This document shows, piece after piece, positions 52,877 to 61,548 of a stretch of DNA of 64,000 nt; position 1 is the first letter of the stretch, and each line of letters begins with the position of its first letter. The notes beneath the pieces were generated by a model, which worked only from the letters and a program-made list of their open reading frames with translations, was not told the DNA's origin and did no database searches. This DNA is from Leifsonia poae. Lineage in GTDB: Bacteria; Actinomycetota; Actinomycetes; Actinomycetales; Microbacteriaceae. Both the position numbers and the translations under genes were made by a program. The stretch is taken from contig NZ_JAIHLP010000002.1 of the NCBI RefSeq assembly GCF_020009625.1, positions 2,852,001 to 2,916,000 on the forward strand, written 5' to 3'.

Positions 52877-53820
52877 GAGGCGAGCTCCCGGGTTACGAGG
52901 TCGAGGAACCGACCGTAGTCGAGGTCGGCGGCGACGGTGATCTCGGGCAGGTCGGTCCACTGGTGGTGCATCCGCCGGTCGACGACCGTCATTCCGCGGG
53001 TGAGGCGGTCTTCGGTCGCCACATCGCAGCGCAGGGTGGTCGTGGTGACGAGGCTGTCGTCGATCGCGGCCGCCACAGCGACGCTGTCGATCAGGGAGCA
53101 GTACGACTGGTATCCGCGACCGTTGACGAACTCGACGACGCGCACGGCGAGGGCGGCCTCCGGCGTTGTCGAGGCCCGGAGGGCGTCGAGGTGTCCGGGG
53201 GTGAAGTTGATGCTCGGATGCGTCGCCACGTCGAGCCCGATGGCCAGCAGGTCGAAGCCGGCATTGAAGACGAGGTGGGCCGCCTCCGGGTCGACGAAGA
53301 TGTTCCATTCGCTCACCGGGTTGTCGCCGGTCGCCTGCGACCAGGCGTACGGTGTCTCGCCGAAGGAGCCTCCGATGATGATCAGGCGGTCGACTTTGCT
53401 CGGCAGCTCGGGGTCGATCGCCAGCGCCTCCGCGATGTTGGTCAGCGGGCCGAGCGCGCAGATGGTGATGTCGCCGGCGTGTTCCGCCACGGTGTCGACG
53501 ATCAGCTGGGCGGCCCCGCGGCCGTCGAGGATGCGTTCCGAGGTGGGGAGGTTCGACTCGGCGAGTCCGTCCGAGCCGTGGGAGAAGGGGTCGGACGGGT
53601 AGGAGCCGCCCGACGGCATGAGCGGTCCGCGGGCGACGGGGATGGCGGGCGCGGCGAGCAGGTCGAGGACGCGGAGCGCGTTGGCCGCGGTGCGGTCGGC
53701 CGGCAGGTTGCCGGTGACGGCGGTGATCGCCCGCACGGTGAGGGCGCTCGACTTGAAGGCGAGGGCGATGGCCAGGGCGTCGTCCATGCCGGGGTCGGTG
53801 TCGATGAGCACGTTCTTCAT
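52873..53820 (-). CDS. Inosine-uridine-preferring-type nucleoside hydrolase
   Basis: 315 residues. The calcium-binding IDTDPGMDDALA at the N-terminus, IIGGSFGE and NPVSEWNIFVDPEAAH, define the IUNH fold. It splits ribonucleosides into base and ribose. First gene of a two-gene operon with the deaminase, divergent from the PfkB kinase gene. Confidence 0.88.
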   Translation of the reverse strand: MKNVLIDTDPGMDDALAIALAFKSSALTVRAITAVTGNLPADRTAANALRVLDLLAAPAIPVARGPLMPSGGSYPSDPFSHGSDGLAESNLPTSERILDGRGAAQLIVDTVAEHAGDITICALGPLTNIAEALAIDPELPSKVDRLIIIGGSFGETPYAWSQATGDNPVSEWNIFVDPEAAHLVFNAGFDLLAIGLDVATHPSINFTPGHLDALRASTTPEAALAVRVVEFVNGRGYQSYCSLIDSVAVAAAIDDSLVTTTTLRCDVATEDRLTRGMTVVDRRMHHQWTDLPEITVAADLDYGRFLDLVTRELAS

Positions 53821-53914
53821 GCCTTCTCCTTCGAGTGCTGGTGCCGGCTCGCTATCCGAGCAGGTCTATGGGTAATGTAAGCATAACAATAAGAGGACTA
53901 GCCAAAGGAGGCTC
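53821..53914. promoter_or_regulatory. Divergent promoter region
   Basis: 94 bp between the nucleoside hydrolase and kinase genes, with an AT-rich stretch TAATGTAAGCATAACAATAA (53,873-53,892) against the GC-rich surroundings and AAAGGAGG before the kinase. Probable overlapping promoters and a regulator site; no clear palindrome. Confidence 0.5.
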
Positions 53915-54826
53915 ATGGGCACGACGGCGATCCTGTCCCATATCGTGATCGACGAGATCCGCACCCCGGCCTCCGAAGAGCCTGTGGTGGAGGTCGGCGG
54001 CGCCGGTGCCTATGCGGCCGTCGGCGCCAGCCTCGCAGGGTCGCCGGGGAGCTCGGCTCTGGTCGCCGGCATCGGGCGCGACGACCAGGAATCCCTCTCG
54101 GCCTGGTGCCGTGACCGCGAGATCGATCCGGCGGGCCTGTTCGTCGTCTCGGAGGCCAGTCCGCGCACACGGATCGAGTACTTCGCCGACGGGGAGCGCG
54201 TCGAGACCCCGGTGTACGGCCTCGAGCACTTCCACGCCCACACCCCGTTGCCGCGGCACATCCCGTACGAACCCGACAGGATCGCCGCCGTCTACCTTTT
54301 CCACGCGCACGAGGATGCGTACTGGGCCGAGGTCGCGGACTATCGCCCCGCATTCGGAGGTCCGCTGCTGTGGGAGATCTCGAGCGACTCCTGTCTTCCC
54401 GAGCATCTGGCGACGGTCCGCGAGCGTCTCGCTTTCGTGGATGTGCTCTCCCTCAATCGCACGGAGGCGCTGTCTCTCTTCGGTGTCGCGACCGTCGATG
54501 AGGTGACGCGGTTGCTCGGCGGCCTCGGCATCCCTGTTCTCCTGCGCCTGGGCTCCGAGGGCTCGCTCGTCATCGACGGCGACGATGTGCACCGCGTCTC
54601 GCCGGTGACAGTGACGGTCGCCGACCCGACCGGCGGAGGCAACAGCTATTCGGGAGCCTTCCTCGCCTCCTATGCGTCCTCCGGAGATCTCGGAGCCGCG
54701 GCGTCGGTGGCGGCTGCCGCCGCGAGCCTCGTGATCTCCCAGCCCGGCGCCCCGCTCGTTTCCGACCGTGCGCGCTCGTGGGTCGCCGAGGCGGCCCGGA
54801 GCAATCCCGCCACGTCCATTCGATGA
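53915..54826 (+). CDS. PfkB-family kinase (ribokinase-like), first of two
   Basis: 303 residues after AAAGGAGG. GGAGAYAAVGASLAG near the N-terminus and the anion-hole/catalytic DPTGGGNSYSGAF near the C-terminus. The last motif departs from the usual DTTGAGD: the catalytic Asp is replaced by Asn (GGGNSYSG), so activity may be altered or the protein may be regulatory. The neighbouring nucleoside genes suggest ribose or a nucleoside as the original substrate. Confidence 0.75.
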   Translation: MGTTAILSHIVIDEIRTPASEEPVVEVGGAGAYAAVGASLAGSPGSSALVAGIGRDDQESLSAWCRDREIDPAGLFVVSEASPRTRIEYFADGERVETPVYGLEHFHAHTPLPRHIPYEPDRIAAVYLFHAHEDAYWAEVADYRPAFGGPLLWEISSDSCLPEHLATVRERLAFVDVLSLNRTEALSLFGVATVDEVTRLLGGLGIPVLLRLGSEGSLVIDGDDVHRVSPVTVTVADPTGGGNSYSGAFLASYASSGDLGAAASVAAAAASLVISQPGAPLVSDRARSWVAEAARSNPATSIR

Positions 54827-54836
54827 AAGGAACCAC

Positions 54837-55736
54837 ATGACCGACACCTGGGACCCCTCCGCCCTCTACGACTCGTACGCTTACGCGGCGAACCTGCCCA
54901 AGCGGGGCCTCCTGGTCGAGGGGCGGCCGGCCCTCTCGCAGTTCGACCCCGCCCGGGTGGCGCGGTATGTCCTGCTGCTCGTTCGCGACCCGCTGTGCGC
55001 CTACGACGACGACCCGGCGACCCAATTGGCTCACCGGCTGGATGACGCCGAGCAGATCGGCCGCTCCGGGATGTTCACCAGCTGGACCGGAACCTACCGC
55101 GGCGTGCCCGTCACCGCCATCTCCGGGGGAAGCGGCTCGCCGGAGGCGGAGCTGATCATGCATGAGCTCTTGGAGTTCACCGAAGCGGACACGTTCCTCC
55201 GTGTCGGCGGCTCGGGCGGCATCCATCCCGCCGTCGTTCCGGGGGAAGTGGTGATCACCTCCGGCGTCGTGCGCGACGAGGGGATGACGCGTGCCTACGT
55301 GCCGGCGTCGTATCCGGCGGTCTCCTCGTATGAGGTCGTCGTCGCCCTGTCGCGGGCTGCGGAGCGCACCGAGCGTCCGTACCGGGTCGGTGTGACCCGG
55401 TCGAGCGACAGCGACTTCTGCGGGGTCGGCCGGCCTTCCGTCGGCGGCTACTTCCAGCCGTGGCACACCGACATCCTCGACACCTGGGCGCGGGCGGGGG
55501 TGTTGAACGGTGACCGGGAGTCGGCTGCCGTGGTCACTCTGGCCGCCCTGTTCGGCAAGCGCGGTGGCTCGGTGTGCTCGGTCGCCGACAATGTCATCGC
55601 CGCTGCGCCGTTCGTGGCGGGTGCCGGCCACGCGGCCGCCACCGAGATCGCACTCGAGGGCATCGTCGAGCTGGCGGCGATGGATGCGGCGGTTGCGGCT
55701 CAGGGGCGTGCGCGCTGGGTCCGCGACGGCGATTGA
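54837..55736 (+). CDS. Nucleoside phosphorylase family protein
   Basis: 299 residues, GAAAGGAA upstream. Uridine phosphorylase/PNP fold: the phosphate-binding GTYRGVPVTAISGGSGSPEAEL, then TFLRVGGSGGIHP, and TLAALFGKRGGSVCSVADN. It likely splits a nucleoside with phosphate to give base and ribose 1-phosphate. Confidence 0.8.
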   Translation: MTDTWDPSALYDSYAYAANLPKRGLLVEGRPALSQFDPARVARYVLLLVRDPLCAYDDDPATQLAHRLDDAEQIGRSGMFTSWTGTYRGVPVTAISGGSGSPEAELIMHELLEFTEADTFLRVGGSGGIHPAVVPGEVVITSGVVRDEGMTRAYVPASYPAVSSYEVVVALSRAAERTERPYRVGVTRSSDSDFCGVGRPSVGGYFQPWHTDILDTWARAGVLNGDRESAAVVTLAALFGKRGGSVCSVADNVIAAAPFVAGAGHAAATEIALEGIVELAAMDAAVAAQGRARWVRDGD

Positions 55737-55767
55737 CACATAGGTATGAAGGTTATAGAGTCCATAC
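55733..55767 (+). promoter_or_regulatory. Promoter with inverted repeat ahead of the transporter operon
   Basis: TTGACA at 55,733 and TATAGA/TAGAGT at 55,754-55,761 form a plausible promoter. GTATG (55,744) and CATAC (55,763) are an inverted repeat across the spacer, a possible regulator site. Confidence 0.6.
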
Positions 55768-55826
55768 AACCAAACCAATGTGACGCAGCGACGCGTCGCA
55801 TCGGACCCGAGTGGAGGAGCTTGGCA

Positions 55827-57182
55827 ATGAAACGAAAGAGGCTCGTCATCGCTGCGGTGAGTATCGCAGCCGCAGTGGCCATGACCCTGGGAGGATGCGC
55901 CGGAGGCGGCGCAGCGGGAGGCCGTCAGACCCTTCAGCTGTGGTTCTGGGGTGCACCGCCCCAGCAGCAGCAGACGATGAAGAAGGTTCTCGTCGACGAC
56001 TTCAACGCGTCACAGGACAAGTACACCCTTCAGGTCACGTTCAACAACGCCGTTGACAAGAACGTCCAGGTCGCGCTCAGCGCAGGCAAAGGGCCCGACA
56101 TCGTCTACGGCTCCGGTCCGGCCTTCGCCGCACAGTACGCCGCCCAGGGCAAACTCGCCGACATGACCCCGTACGCGAAGAAGTACGGCTGGGAGGATCG
56201 CATCCTCGCCCCGATGTACCAATCCGGCACCGTCGATGGAAAGCTCTACTCGCTGCCGAACTCGATCGAGGACATCGGCGTCTTCTACAACAAGAAGGTG
56301 CTCGACAAGCTCGGTGTCGCCGTGCCCAAGACCTACGACGAGTTCGTCAAGGTCATGGACAAAGCCGCTGCCGCGGGTCTGTACTCGTCGGTCACGGGCA
56401 ACCAGGGCTGGAAGCCGGTGAACCAGAACTACATCTCGCTCTTCCTCTCGCAGGTCGCCGGAGGCAAGGCCATGTACGAGGCCCTCCAGGGGACGATCCC
56501 GTGGACCGACCCGCAGTTCGAGAAGGCCGTGCAGGATTCGGCCGACTTCTACCAGAAGGGCTACCTGGGCGGCAAGGACTACCCGACGCTCAACTTCGAC
56601 CAGTCGATGCAGCTGCTCAGCCAGCAGAAGTCGCCGTTCTTCATCGGCCCGAGCCTGGCGTTCCAGTTCGCCTCGAACTACTTCAACGACAAGACCGGGA
56701 ATACCGGAGACCTCGGATACATGGCATTCCCGACCATCAACCCGAGCCTCCCCACGCCCTACTACACGCTCGGCACGACGGCGTCGCTCTCGATCAACGC
56801 GGCATCCAAGAACAAGGACGGCGCGGCCGAGGTCATCGACTACATGATGACCGACACGTTCGCGAAAGAGATGAACAAGACCTGGCCGGGCTACTGGGCC
56901 GTTCCGCTGAAGAACTTCGACCTCGACGCGAACGACTACAGCGGACTCTCCAAGCCGTTCGTCGACTCCATCAAGAACACCATCCAGGGCGTCAACGCAG
57001 GCGACTACGGGTTCTTCGCCGGCACGTTCTTCCCGCCGGCGACCGCGACGGCTTTCACGGACATCGACTCGGTGTGGCTCGGAAAGGAGTCGGCCGCCGA
57101 CTTCCTGAAGGGCATCGAGAAGGTCTTCAAAGAGGAGCAGGCGAAGGGTCTCGTTCCGCCGCTGCCTCAGCCGGCCCACTAG
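55827..57182 (+). CDS. ABC transporter substrate-binding lipoprotein
   Basis: 451 residues, GTGGAGGAG upstream. Lipoprotein signal ends LGGC (Cys24). Family 1 solute-binding fold: LQLWFWGAP, GPDIVYGSGPAF, YSLPNSIEDIGVFYNKKVLD, FFIGPSLAFQF. It delivers an extracellular sugar or riboside to the two following permeases. Family 1 proteins usually bind sugars, so a glycosylated ligand is likely. Confidence 0.85.
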   Translation: MKRKRLVIAAVSIAAAVAMTLGGCAGGGAAGGRQTLQLWFWGAPPQQQQTMKKVLVDDFNASQDKYTLQVTFNNAVDKNVQVALSAGKGPDIVYGSGPAFAAQYAAQGKLADMTPYAKKYGWEDRILAPMYQSGTVDGKLYSLPNSIEDIGVFYNKKVLDKLGVAVPKTYDEFVKVMDKAAAAGLYSSVTGNQGWKPVNQNYISLFLSQVAGGKAMYEALQGTIPWTDPQFEKAVQDSADFYQKGYLGGKDYPTLNFDQSMQLLSQQKSPFFIGPSLAFQFASNYFNDKTGNTGDLGYMAFPTINPSLPTPYYTLGTTASLSINAASKNKDGAAEVIDYMMTDTFAKEMNKTWPGYWAVPLKNFDLDANDYSGLSKPFVDSIKNTIQGVNAGDYGFFAGTFFPPATATAFTDIDSVWLGKESAADFLKGIEKVFKEEQAKGLVPPLPQPAH

Positions 57183-57195
57183 AACAGACGCAGAC

Positions 57196-57230
57196 GGGGG
57201 CGTGCCGGCCGACACGCGCGGCGCGCCCCC
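57196..57230 (+). terminator. Hairpin between binding protein and permease genes
   Basis: 11-bp stem with one G-T pair (GGGGGCGTGCC with GGCGCGCCCCC), no T run; same position as the hairpin at 44,333 and likely the same role. Confidence 0.55.
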
Positions 57231-57249
57231 TTCATCGAAGGACACTCTC

Positions 57250-58176
57250 ATGGTCACCACCCTCGCGCCCGCACCCGTGCGGGCGCCGGCGCGGCCCGCT
57301 CCGACCGAGCGCCGCAACAGCCACATCCGGCGTCGGAACACGATCAACTACCTCCTGATCGCCCCTGCGCTCGTGCTCTCGATCGTCGTCGTCGTCGTTC
57401 CCGGGCTCCTCACCCTCCTGTTCGCGTTCACGAACTGGAGCGGCATCGGGTTCACCTTCGACTTCGTCGGCCTCGACAACTTCCGCGACATCCTGGCCGA
57501 TCCGGTCTTCGCGACCTCCCTGACGAACAACATCAAATGGCTCGTCCTGTTCCTCACCCTTCCGGCGATCATCGGGTTGCTCACGGCTGCTCTCCTCCTG
57601 CGTCGGAAGAGGATGCGCACCTTCTACCAGGTGATCTACCTGATGCCGTATGTGCTGGCCCCGGTCGTGAACGCGCTGATCTGGCAGACCATCATCTACA
57701 ACCCCAACGGCGGGATCTTCGGCCTGCTGCACATCCAGCCGCCCACCGGCTCGACAGCGACGTCGCTGTACGCCGCCGCGGCCGTGGACATGTGGCACTA
57801 CTGGGGGTTCCTCACGGTCGTGTACCTCGGTGCGATGCGGCAGACGCCGATCGACCAGGTGGAGGCCGCCATCGTCGACGGGGCGAATAGCTGGGGCGTC
57901 TTCCGTCACGTCTATCTGCCGAGCATCCGCCCGACGCTGCTGCTGATGGGCGTGATGACCGTGATCTTCTCCTTCCTCGCCTTCGACTATGTCTTCCTGC
58001 TCACCCAGGGCGGACCGGCCCACTCGAGCGAGGTGATGGGGACGTACGCATACGCGTTCGCGTTCTCCTCCTTCGAGTTCGGCAAGGCTGCGGCCGTCGG
58101 CTTGATCATGAGCTTCTTCGGCCTGATCGCCTCCGTCGTCTATACGCGGATCAGCAGAAAGGAACTGGCACGATGA
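57250..58176 (+). CDS. ABC sugar permease, UgpA type
   Basis: 308 residues, six membrane segments, EAA-loop EAAIVDGANSWGVFRHVYLP. GAAGGAC lies 9 nt before ATG 57250. Pairs with the next permease; again no local ATPase. Confidence 0.86.
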   Translation: MVTTLAPAPVRAPARPAPTERRNSHIRRRNTINYLLIAPALVLSIVVVVVPGLLTLLFAFTNWSGIGFTFDFVGLDNFRDILADPVFATSLTNNIKWLVLFLTLPAIIGLLTAALLLRRKRMRTFYQVIYLMPYVLAPVVNALIWQTIIYNPNGGIFGLLHIQPPTGSTATSLYAAAAVDMWHYWGFLTVVYLGAMRQTPIDQVEAAIVDGANSWGVFRHVYLPSIRPTLLLMGVMTVIFSFLAFDYVFLLTQGGPAHSSEVMGTYAYAFAFSSFEFGKAAAVGLIMSFFGLIASVVYTRISRKELAR

Positions 58177-58997
58177 ACCGGATCTTCAAGAGCGTGACCG
58201 GAAACCTGGTGCTCGCGGTCTTCGCGATCATCGCGCTCATCCCTCTGCTGCTCGTGCTCGTCAACAGCTTCAAGACGAATGCGGAGGTGCTCGCGAACCC
58301 GTTCCAGCTGCCCACATCGTTGAGCATCGAGAACTTCATCACGGCCTGGACGTATGGACAGTTCGGCCAGGGGTTCGTCAACAGCATCCTGCTGACGGCC
58401 ACCACGGTCATCGTCGTGCTGATCTGCTCCGGACTCGCCGGCTACGTGCTCGCGGGTCAGAAGGTCAAGCGGTGGCCCGCGATCATGGTCTACCTCACGA
58501 TGGCCATGACCGTGCCGATCCAGCTGTTCATCTTCCCCCTCTACTCGGCCGTCGCGGCCATGAACCTCACCGACAATGTGTTCGTGGTCGGGGTGATCCT
58601 CGCCGCCATCAACATGCCGTTCGCCACCTTCCTCATGCGCACCTTCTTCCTGAACGTGCCGGCCGAGATCGAGGAGGCGGCCCTGATGGACGGCGTCAAC
58701 ACGTTCCAGCTGGTGCGCCGGGTGCTCCTGCCCATGGTTCGACCGGGGCTCATCACCGTCGGGGTCATCGTGGGGCTGAACGCCTGGAACGAGTTCCTGA
58801 TCTCCTCGACCTTCCTGCAGAACCCGTCCGACCAGACACTCACCCTCGGCTTCCTCACGATGAACGGCACATTCAGTACCGACATCGGCACGATGATGGC
58901 CGGCGCGCTCATCCTCATTGTTCCGATCCTCGCTGTCTTCATCGCCCTCCAGCGGTTCGTTGTCGACGGTATGGCCAACGGCGCGGTGAAGGGCTGA
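58173..58997 (+). CDS. ABC sugar permease, UgpE type
   Basis: 274 residues, six membrane segments, EAA-loop EEAALMDGVNTFQLVRRVLLP. ATG overlaps the upstream stop by 4 bases. Confidence 0.86.
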   Translation: MNRIFKSVTGNLVLAVFAIIALIPLLLVLVNSFKTNAEVLANPFQLPTSLSIENFITAWTYGQFGQGFVNSILLTATTVIVVLICSGLAGYVLAGQKVKRWPAIMVYLTMAMTVPIQLFIFPLYSAVAAMNLTDNVFVVGVILAAINMPFATFLMRTFFLNVPAEIEEAALMDGVNTFQLVRRVLLPMVRPGLITVGVIVGLNAWNEFLISSTFLQNPSDQTLTLGFLTMNGTFSTDIGTMMAGALILIVPILAVFIALQRFVVDGMANGAVKG

Positions 58998-58998
58998 G

Positions 58999-61086
58999 AT
59001 GACGATCGAACTCAACGAGGACTACGCGGCGCGCGTGTACGCCGGCGTGCTCGGCAAACTCATCGGGGTCTACCTGGGGCGCCCGGTCGAGGGATGGCCC
59101 TACGACGAGATCCGGTCGCGGTTCGGCGTGGTCGACCACTACGTCAACGACGACCTCGGCATCCCGCTCATCGTCGCCGACGACGACATCTCCGGAACGT
59201 TGGCCTTCGGGCGGTCCGTCGAAGATGCGCGCGGCGCCGACATCACGCCGGCGCTGGTCGGCGAGACCTGGCTCAACTACATCATCGAAGACCGCACGAT
59301 CCTGTGGTGGGGCGGCTACGGTCGCTCGACCGAGCACACGGCGTTCCTCAACCTGAAGCGGGGTGTTCCCGCACCGCAGAGCGGTTCGATCGCGCACAAC
59401 GGCTCGACTCTCGCCGAACAGATCGGCGCCCAGATCTTCTCCGACGCCTTTGCGATGATGGTGCCGGGAGACCCGGATCAGGCGGTCGCCATGACCGCGG
59501 CCGCGGCCAGTGTCAGCCATGACGGCGTGGCGGTGGAGTCGGCCGGGTTCCTCGCTGCGATGCGCGCAGCCGCGTTCGAGGAGCGCGGGCTCGATCGGCT
59601 GATCGAGCTCGGCCGCGGCTATGTGACCGATGCCCGCCTGCTGCGGATCATCGACTCCGTCGTCGAGCGGGTCGGCGCGACCGACGATTGGCGCGAGGTC
59701 CGCGACTGGGTCGACCACCACTACGGTTATGCCGTCTACCCGGGCCCGTGTCACGCGCTCTCGAACATCGCGATGTCGCTCGCGGCTCTCCGTCTCGGCG
59801 GCGACGACTTCCGCACGGTGGTCGCCGTGGCGTCCTCGGTCGGATTCGACACCGACTCGAACGCGGGCACTGTGGGCGCTTTGACCGGCATCCGGCTGGG
59901 CTTGGATGCGTTCGCCGCGGTCCCCGACCTGCGCACTCCAGTGGCCGATCGGGCCATCGTCGTCAGCGCGGACGGGGGCGAGAGTGTGACAGACGCCGCG
60001 CGCGAAGCACGGCGCATCGTCGACGCCGCACGGACGCAGCGGGGGATGCCCCCGATGCCGCGGCGGGCGCGGTTCGACTTCAGCCTGCCGGGCGCCGTGC
60101 ACGGTTTCGAGTCGTGCCCGTACCTCCCGGATGCAGTGGTCACCGAGGCTGTCAATCGCAATTACTCGACGGGCCCCGCCGCGCTCGAACTCCGGGTCGG
60201 AGCCGGCGAGCAGGCCGCCGTGTCCGCCCCCGTCTTCCTCGACCCGCGTGATGCGATGTCGAACTTCTCGACGCTGGCGTCGCCCACCCTCTATCCCACC
60301 GACACGATCACCGCCACGGTGAGTGCCGGTGCTTCGATGCGGGTGTTCCTCTTCGCCGTCTACCAGGACGGCGACACCGTCCACATCGAGCGGGGACCGC
60401 TGTCGTCGGTCGATGCCGGCGAGACACGGCTCGACTGGGAGATCCCGGTGGCCGGTGCCCTCATCCCGTTCCGGGTCGGAGTCGCGGCGATCGCGGAACC
60501 CGGAGCAGGGTCGACGCTGCTCCTCCACGGGATGGACTGGTCGGGTGCGCCGCGTCGCTTCCAGCAGGAGGGTATCCTCCTCGACTCCATCTGGGACACG
60601 AAACCGCAGGCGCTCGCGCCGTGGGTCAGCTCCGCGCGCAACTTCGAGGCGGACTTCGCGACGACGTACTCGGTCTCCCACCCCGAACGCGGCGGTGTCG
60701 CGACGATCGGATCGCGCGAGTGGGTCGACTACTCGGTGCGCTCGACCCTCGTCTTCTCTCTGCACGACGGAGCCGGCCTCGTGGTGCGTGCTCGGGGCCA
60801 CCGCAGCTTCGCCGGTGCTGTTTTCGCGGCGGGCGAGGTGAGGCTCGTCGACCAGAACGGGCCGGAACGGCGCACGCTCGCCTCACGCTCGTTCCCTGCC
60901 CGGCTCGACCGGCGGTACGACGTCGAACTCCGATGCTTCGGCCCCCACCTCGCACTCCTCGTCGACGGGGAGCTCCTCCTCACCGCGGAGACGCCTCGCA
61001 CGCTCGGCGGCGGCGGCGGATTCCTCATCGACTCCGGGACGATGTCGGCCGACGGACTCACCGTCGAACGCATCGCATCCCTCTGA
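58999..61086 (+). CDS. ADP-ribosylglycohydrolase-family enzyme with C-terminal beta-sandwich domains
   Basis: 695 residues, starting one base after the permease stop. Residues 1-345 form an ADP-ribosylglycohydrolase (DraG/ARH) domain: GKLIGVYLGRPVEGW, metal-binding DDDIS (61-63) and the hallmark D284TD286SNAGTVGALTG. The remaining 350 residues are beta-rich; the last about 170 (NFEADFATTYSVSH...LLVDGELLLTAE) look like a concanavalin-like/DUF1080-type domain. Placement inside a sugar/nucleoside import operon suggests it hydrolyses a small imported riboside or glycoside, and is not a protein de-ADP-ribosylase. No signal peptide. Substrate unknown. Confidence 0.8.
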   Translation: MTIELNEDYAARVYAGVLGKLIGVYLGRPVEGWPYDEIRSRFGVVDHYVNDDLGIPLIVADDDISGTLAFGRSVEDARGADITPALVGETWLNYIIEDRTILWWGGYGRSTEHTAFLNLKRGVPAPQSGSIAHNGSTLAEQIGAQIFSDAFAMMVPGDPDQAVAMTAAAASVSHDGVAVESAGFLAAMRAAAFEERGLDRLIELGRGYVTDARLLRIIDSVVERVGATDDWREVRDWVDHHYGYAVYPGPCHALSNIAMSLAALRLGGDDFRTVVAVASSVGFDTDSNAGTVGALTGIRLGLDAFAAVPDLRTPVADRAIVVSADGGESVTDAAREARRIVDAARTQRGMPPMPRRARFDFSLPGAVHGFESCPYLPDAVVTEAVNRNYSTGPAALELRVGAGEQAAVSAPVFLDPRDAMSNFSTLASPTLYPTDTITATVSAGASMRVFLFAVYQDGDTVHIERGPLSSVDAGETRLDWEIPVAGALIPFRVGVAAIAEPGAGSTLLLHGMDWSGAPRRFQQEGILLDSIWDTKPQALAPWVSSARNFEADFATTYSVSHPERGGVATIGSREWVDYSVRSTLVFSLHDGAGLVVRARGHRSFAGAVFAAGEVRLVDQNGPERRTLASRSFPARLDRRYDVELRCFGPHLALLVDGELLLTAETPRTLGGGGGFLIDSGTMSADGLTVERIASL

Positions 61087-61110
61087 CCACCCCTAGGAAA
61101 GGCAACACAA

Positions 61111-61548
61111 ATGACAACCACTGGAAAGTGGAGCAGCATCCCCGTCAATACGACGCCGGCGGCCGGGTTCGCGAACCCTGTGCACTACGTCGATGTCACC
61201 GACCAGCTCCGGGATGCAGCCCGGGGCGACCACGGCGACGGCGTGCTGCACGTCTTCCTCCCGCACACCACCTGCACCCTCATCTTCAACTCCGGCGTCG
61301 ACGGGACGACCCTTCAGGACATCCGCCTGTTCATTGAATCCCAGATCCCCGTCGATCAGCCGTTCGTGCACCTCCACGACGGCCCTCAGGATGCGGCGGC
61401 GCACGTGCGCTGCGTGTTCGGCGTGCAGTCGCTCCAGCTTCCGGTCGTCGCGGGCGAACTGGGTATCGGGCACAGCCAGGGCGTCTACCTGCTCGAGATG
61501 GACGGACCGCGCGACCGCACCGTGCAGTACGCGCTGCAGACGTTCTGA
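61111..61548 (+). CDS. YjbQ/UPF0047-family protein
   Basis: 145 residues, AGGAAAGG upstream. HVFLPHTTCTLIFNSG, PFVHLHDGPQDAAAHVR and GTAHSQ-like GIGHSQGVYLLEMDGPR are the family landmarks, including the histidines thought to bind metal. Family members are trimeric with weak thiamine-phosphate synthase activity; their real role is unsettled. The stop overlaps the next ATG by one base, so it belongs to this catabolic operon. Confidence 0.85.
   Translation: MTTTGKWSSIPVNTTPAAGFANPVHYVDVTDQLRDAARGDHGDGVLHVFLPHTTCTLIFNSGVDGTTLQDIRLFIESQIPVDQPFVHLHDGPQDAAAHVRCVFGVQSLQLPVVAGELGIGHSQGVYLLEMDGPRDRTVQYALQTF

Noticed and set aside
52877..53308. Upstream extension of the deaminase frame
   Set aside because: Arg/Pro-rich shadow of the nucleoside hydrolase gene; the GTG at 52,876 overlapping its stop is the natural start.
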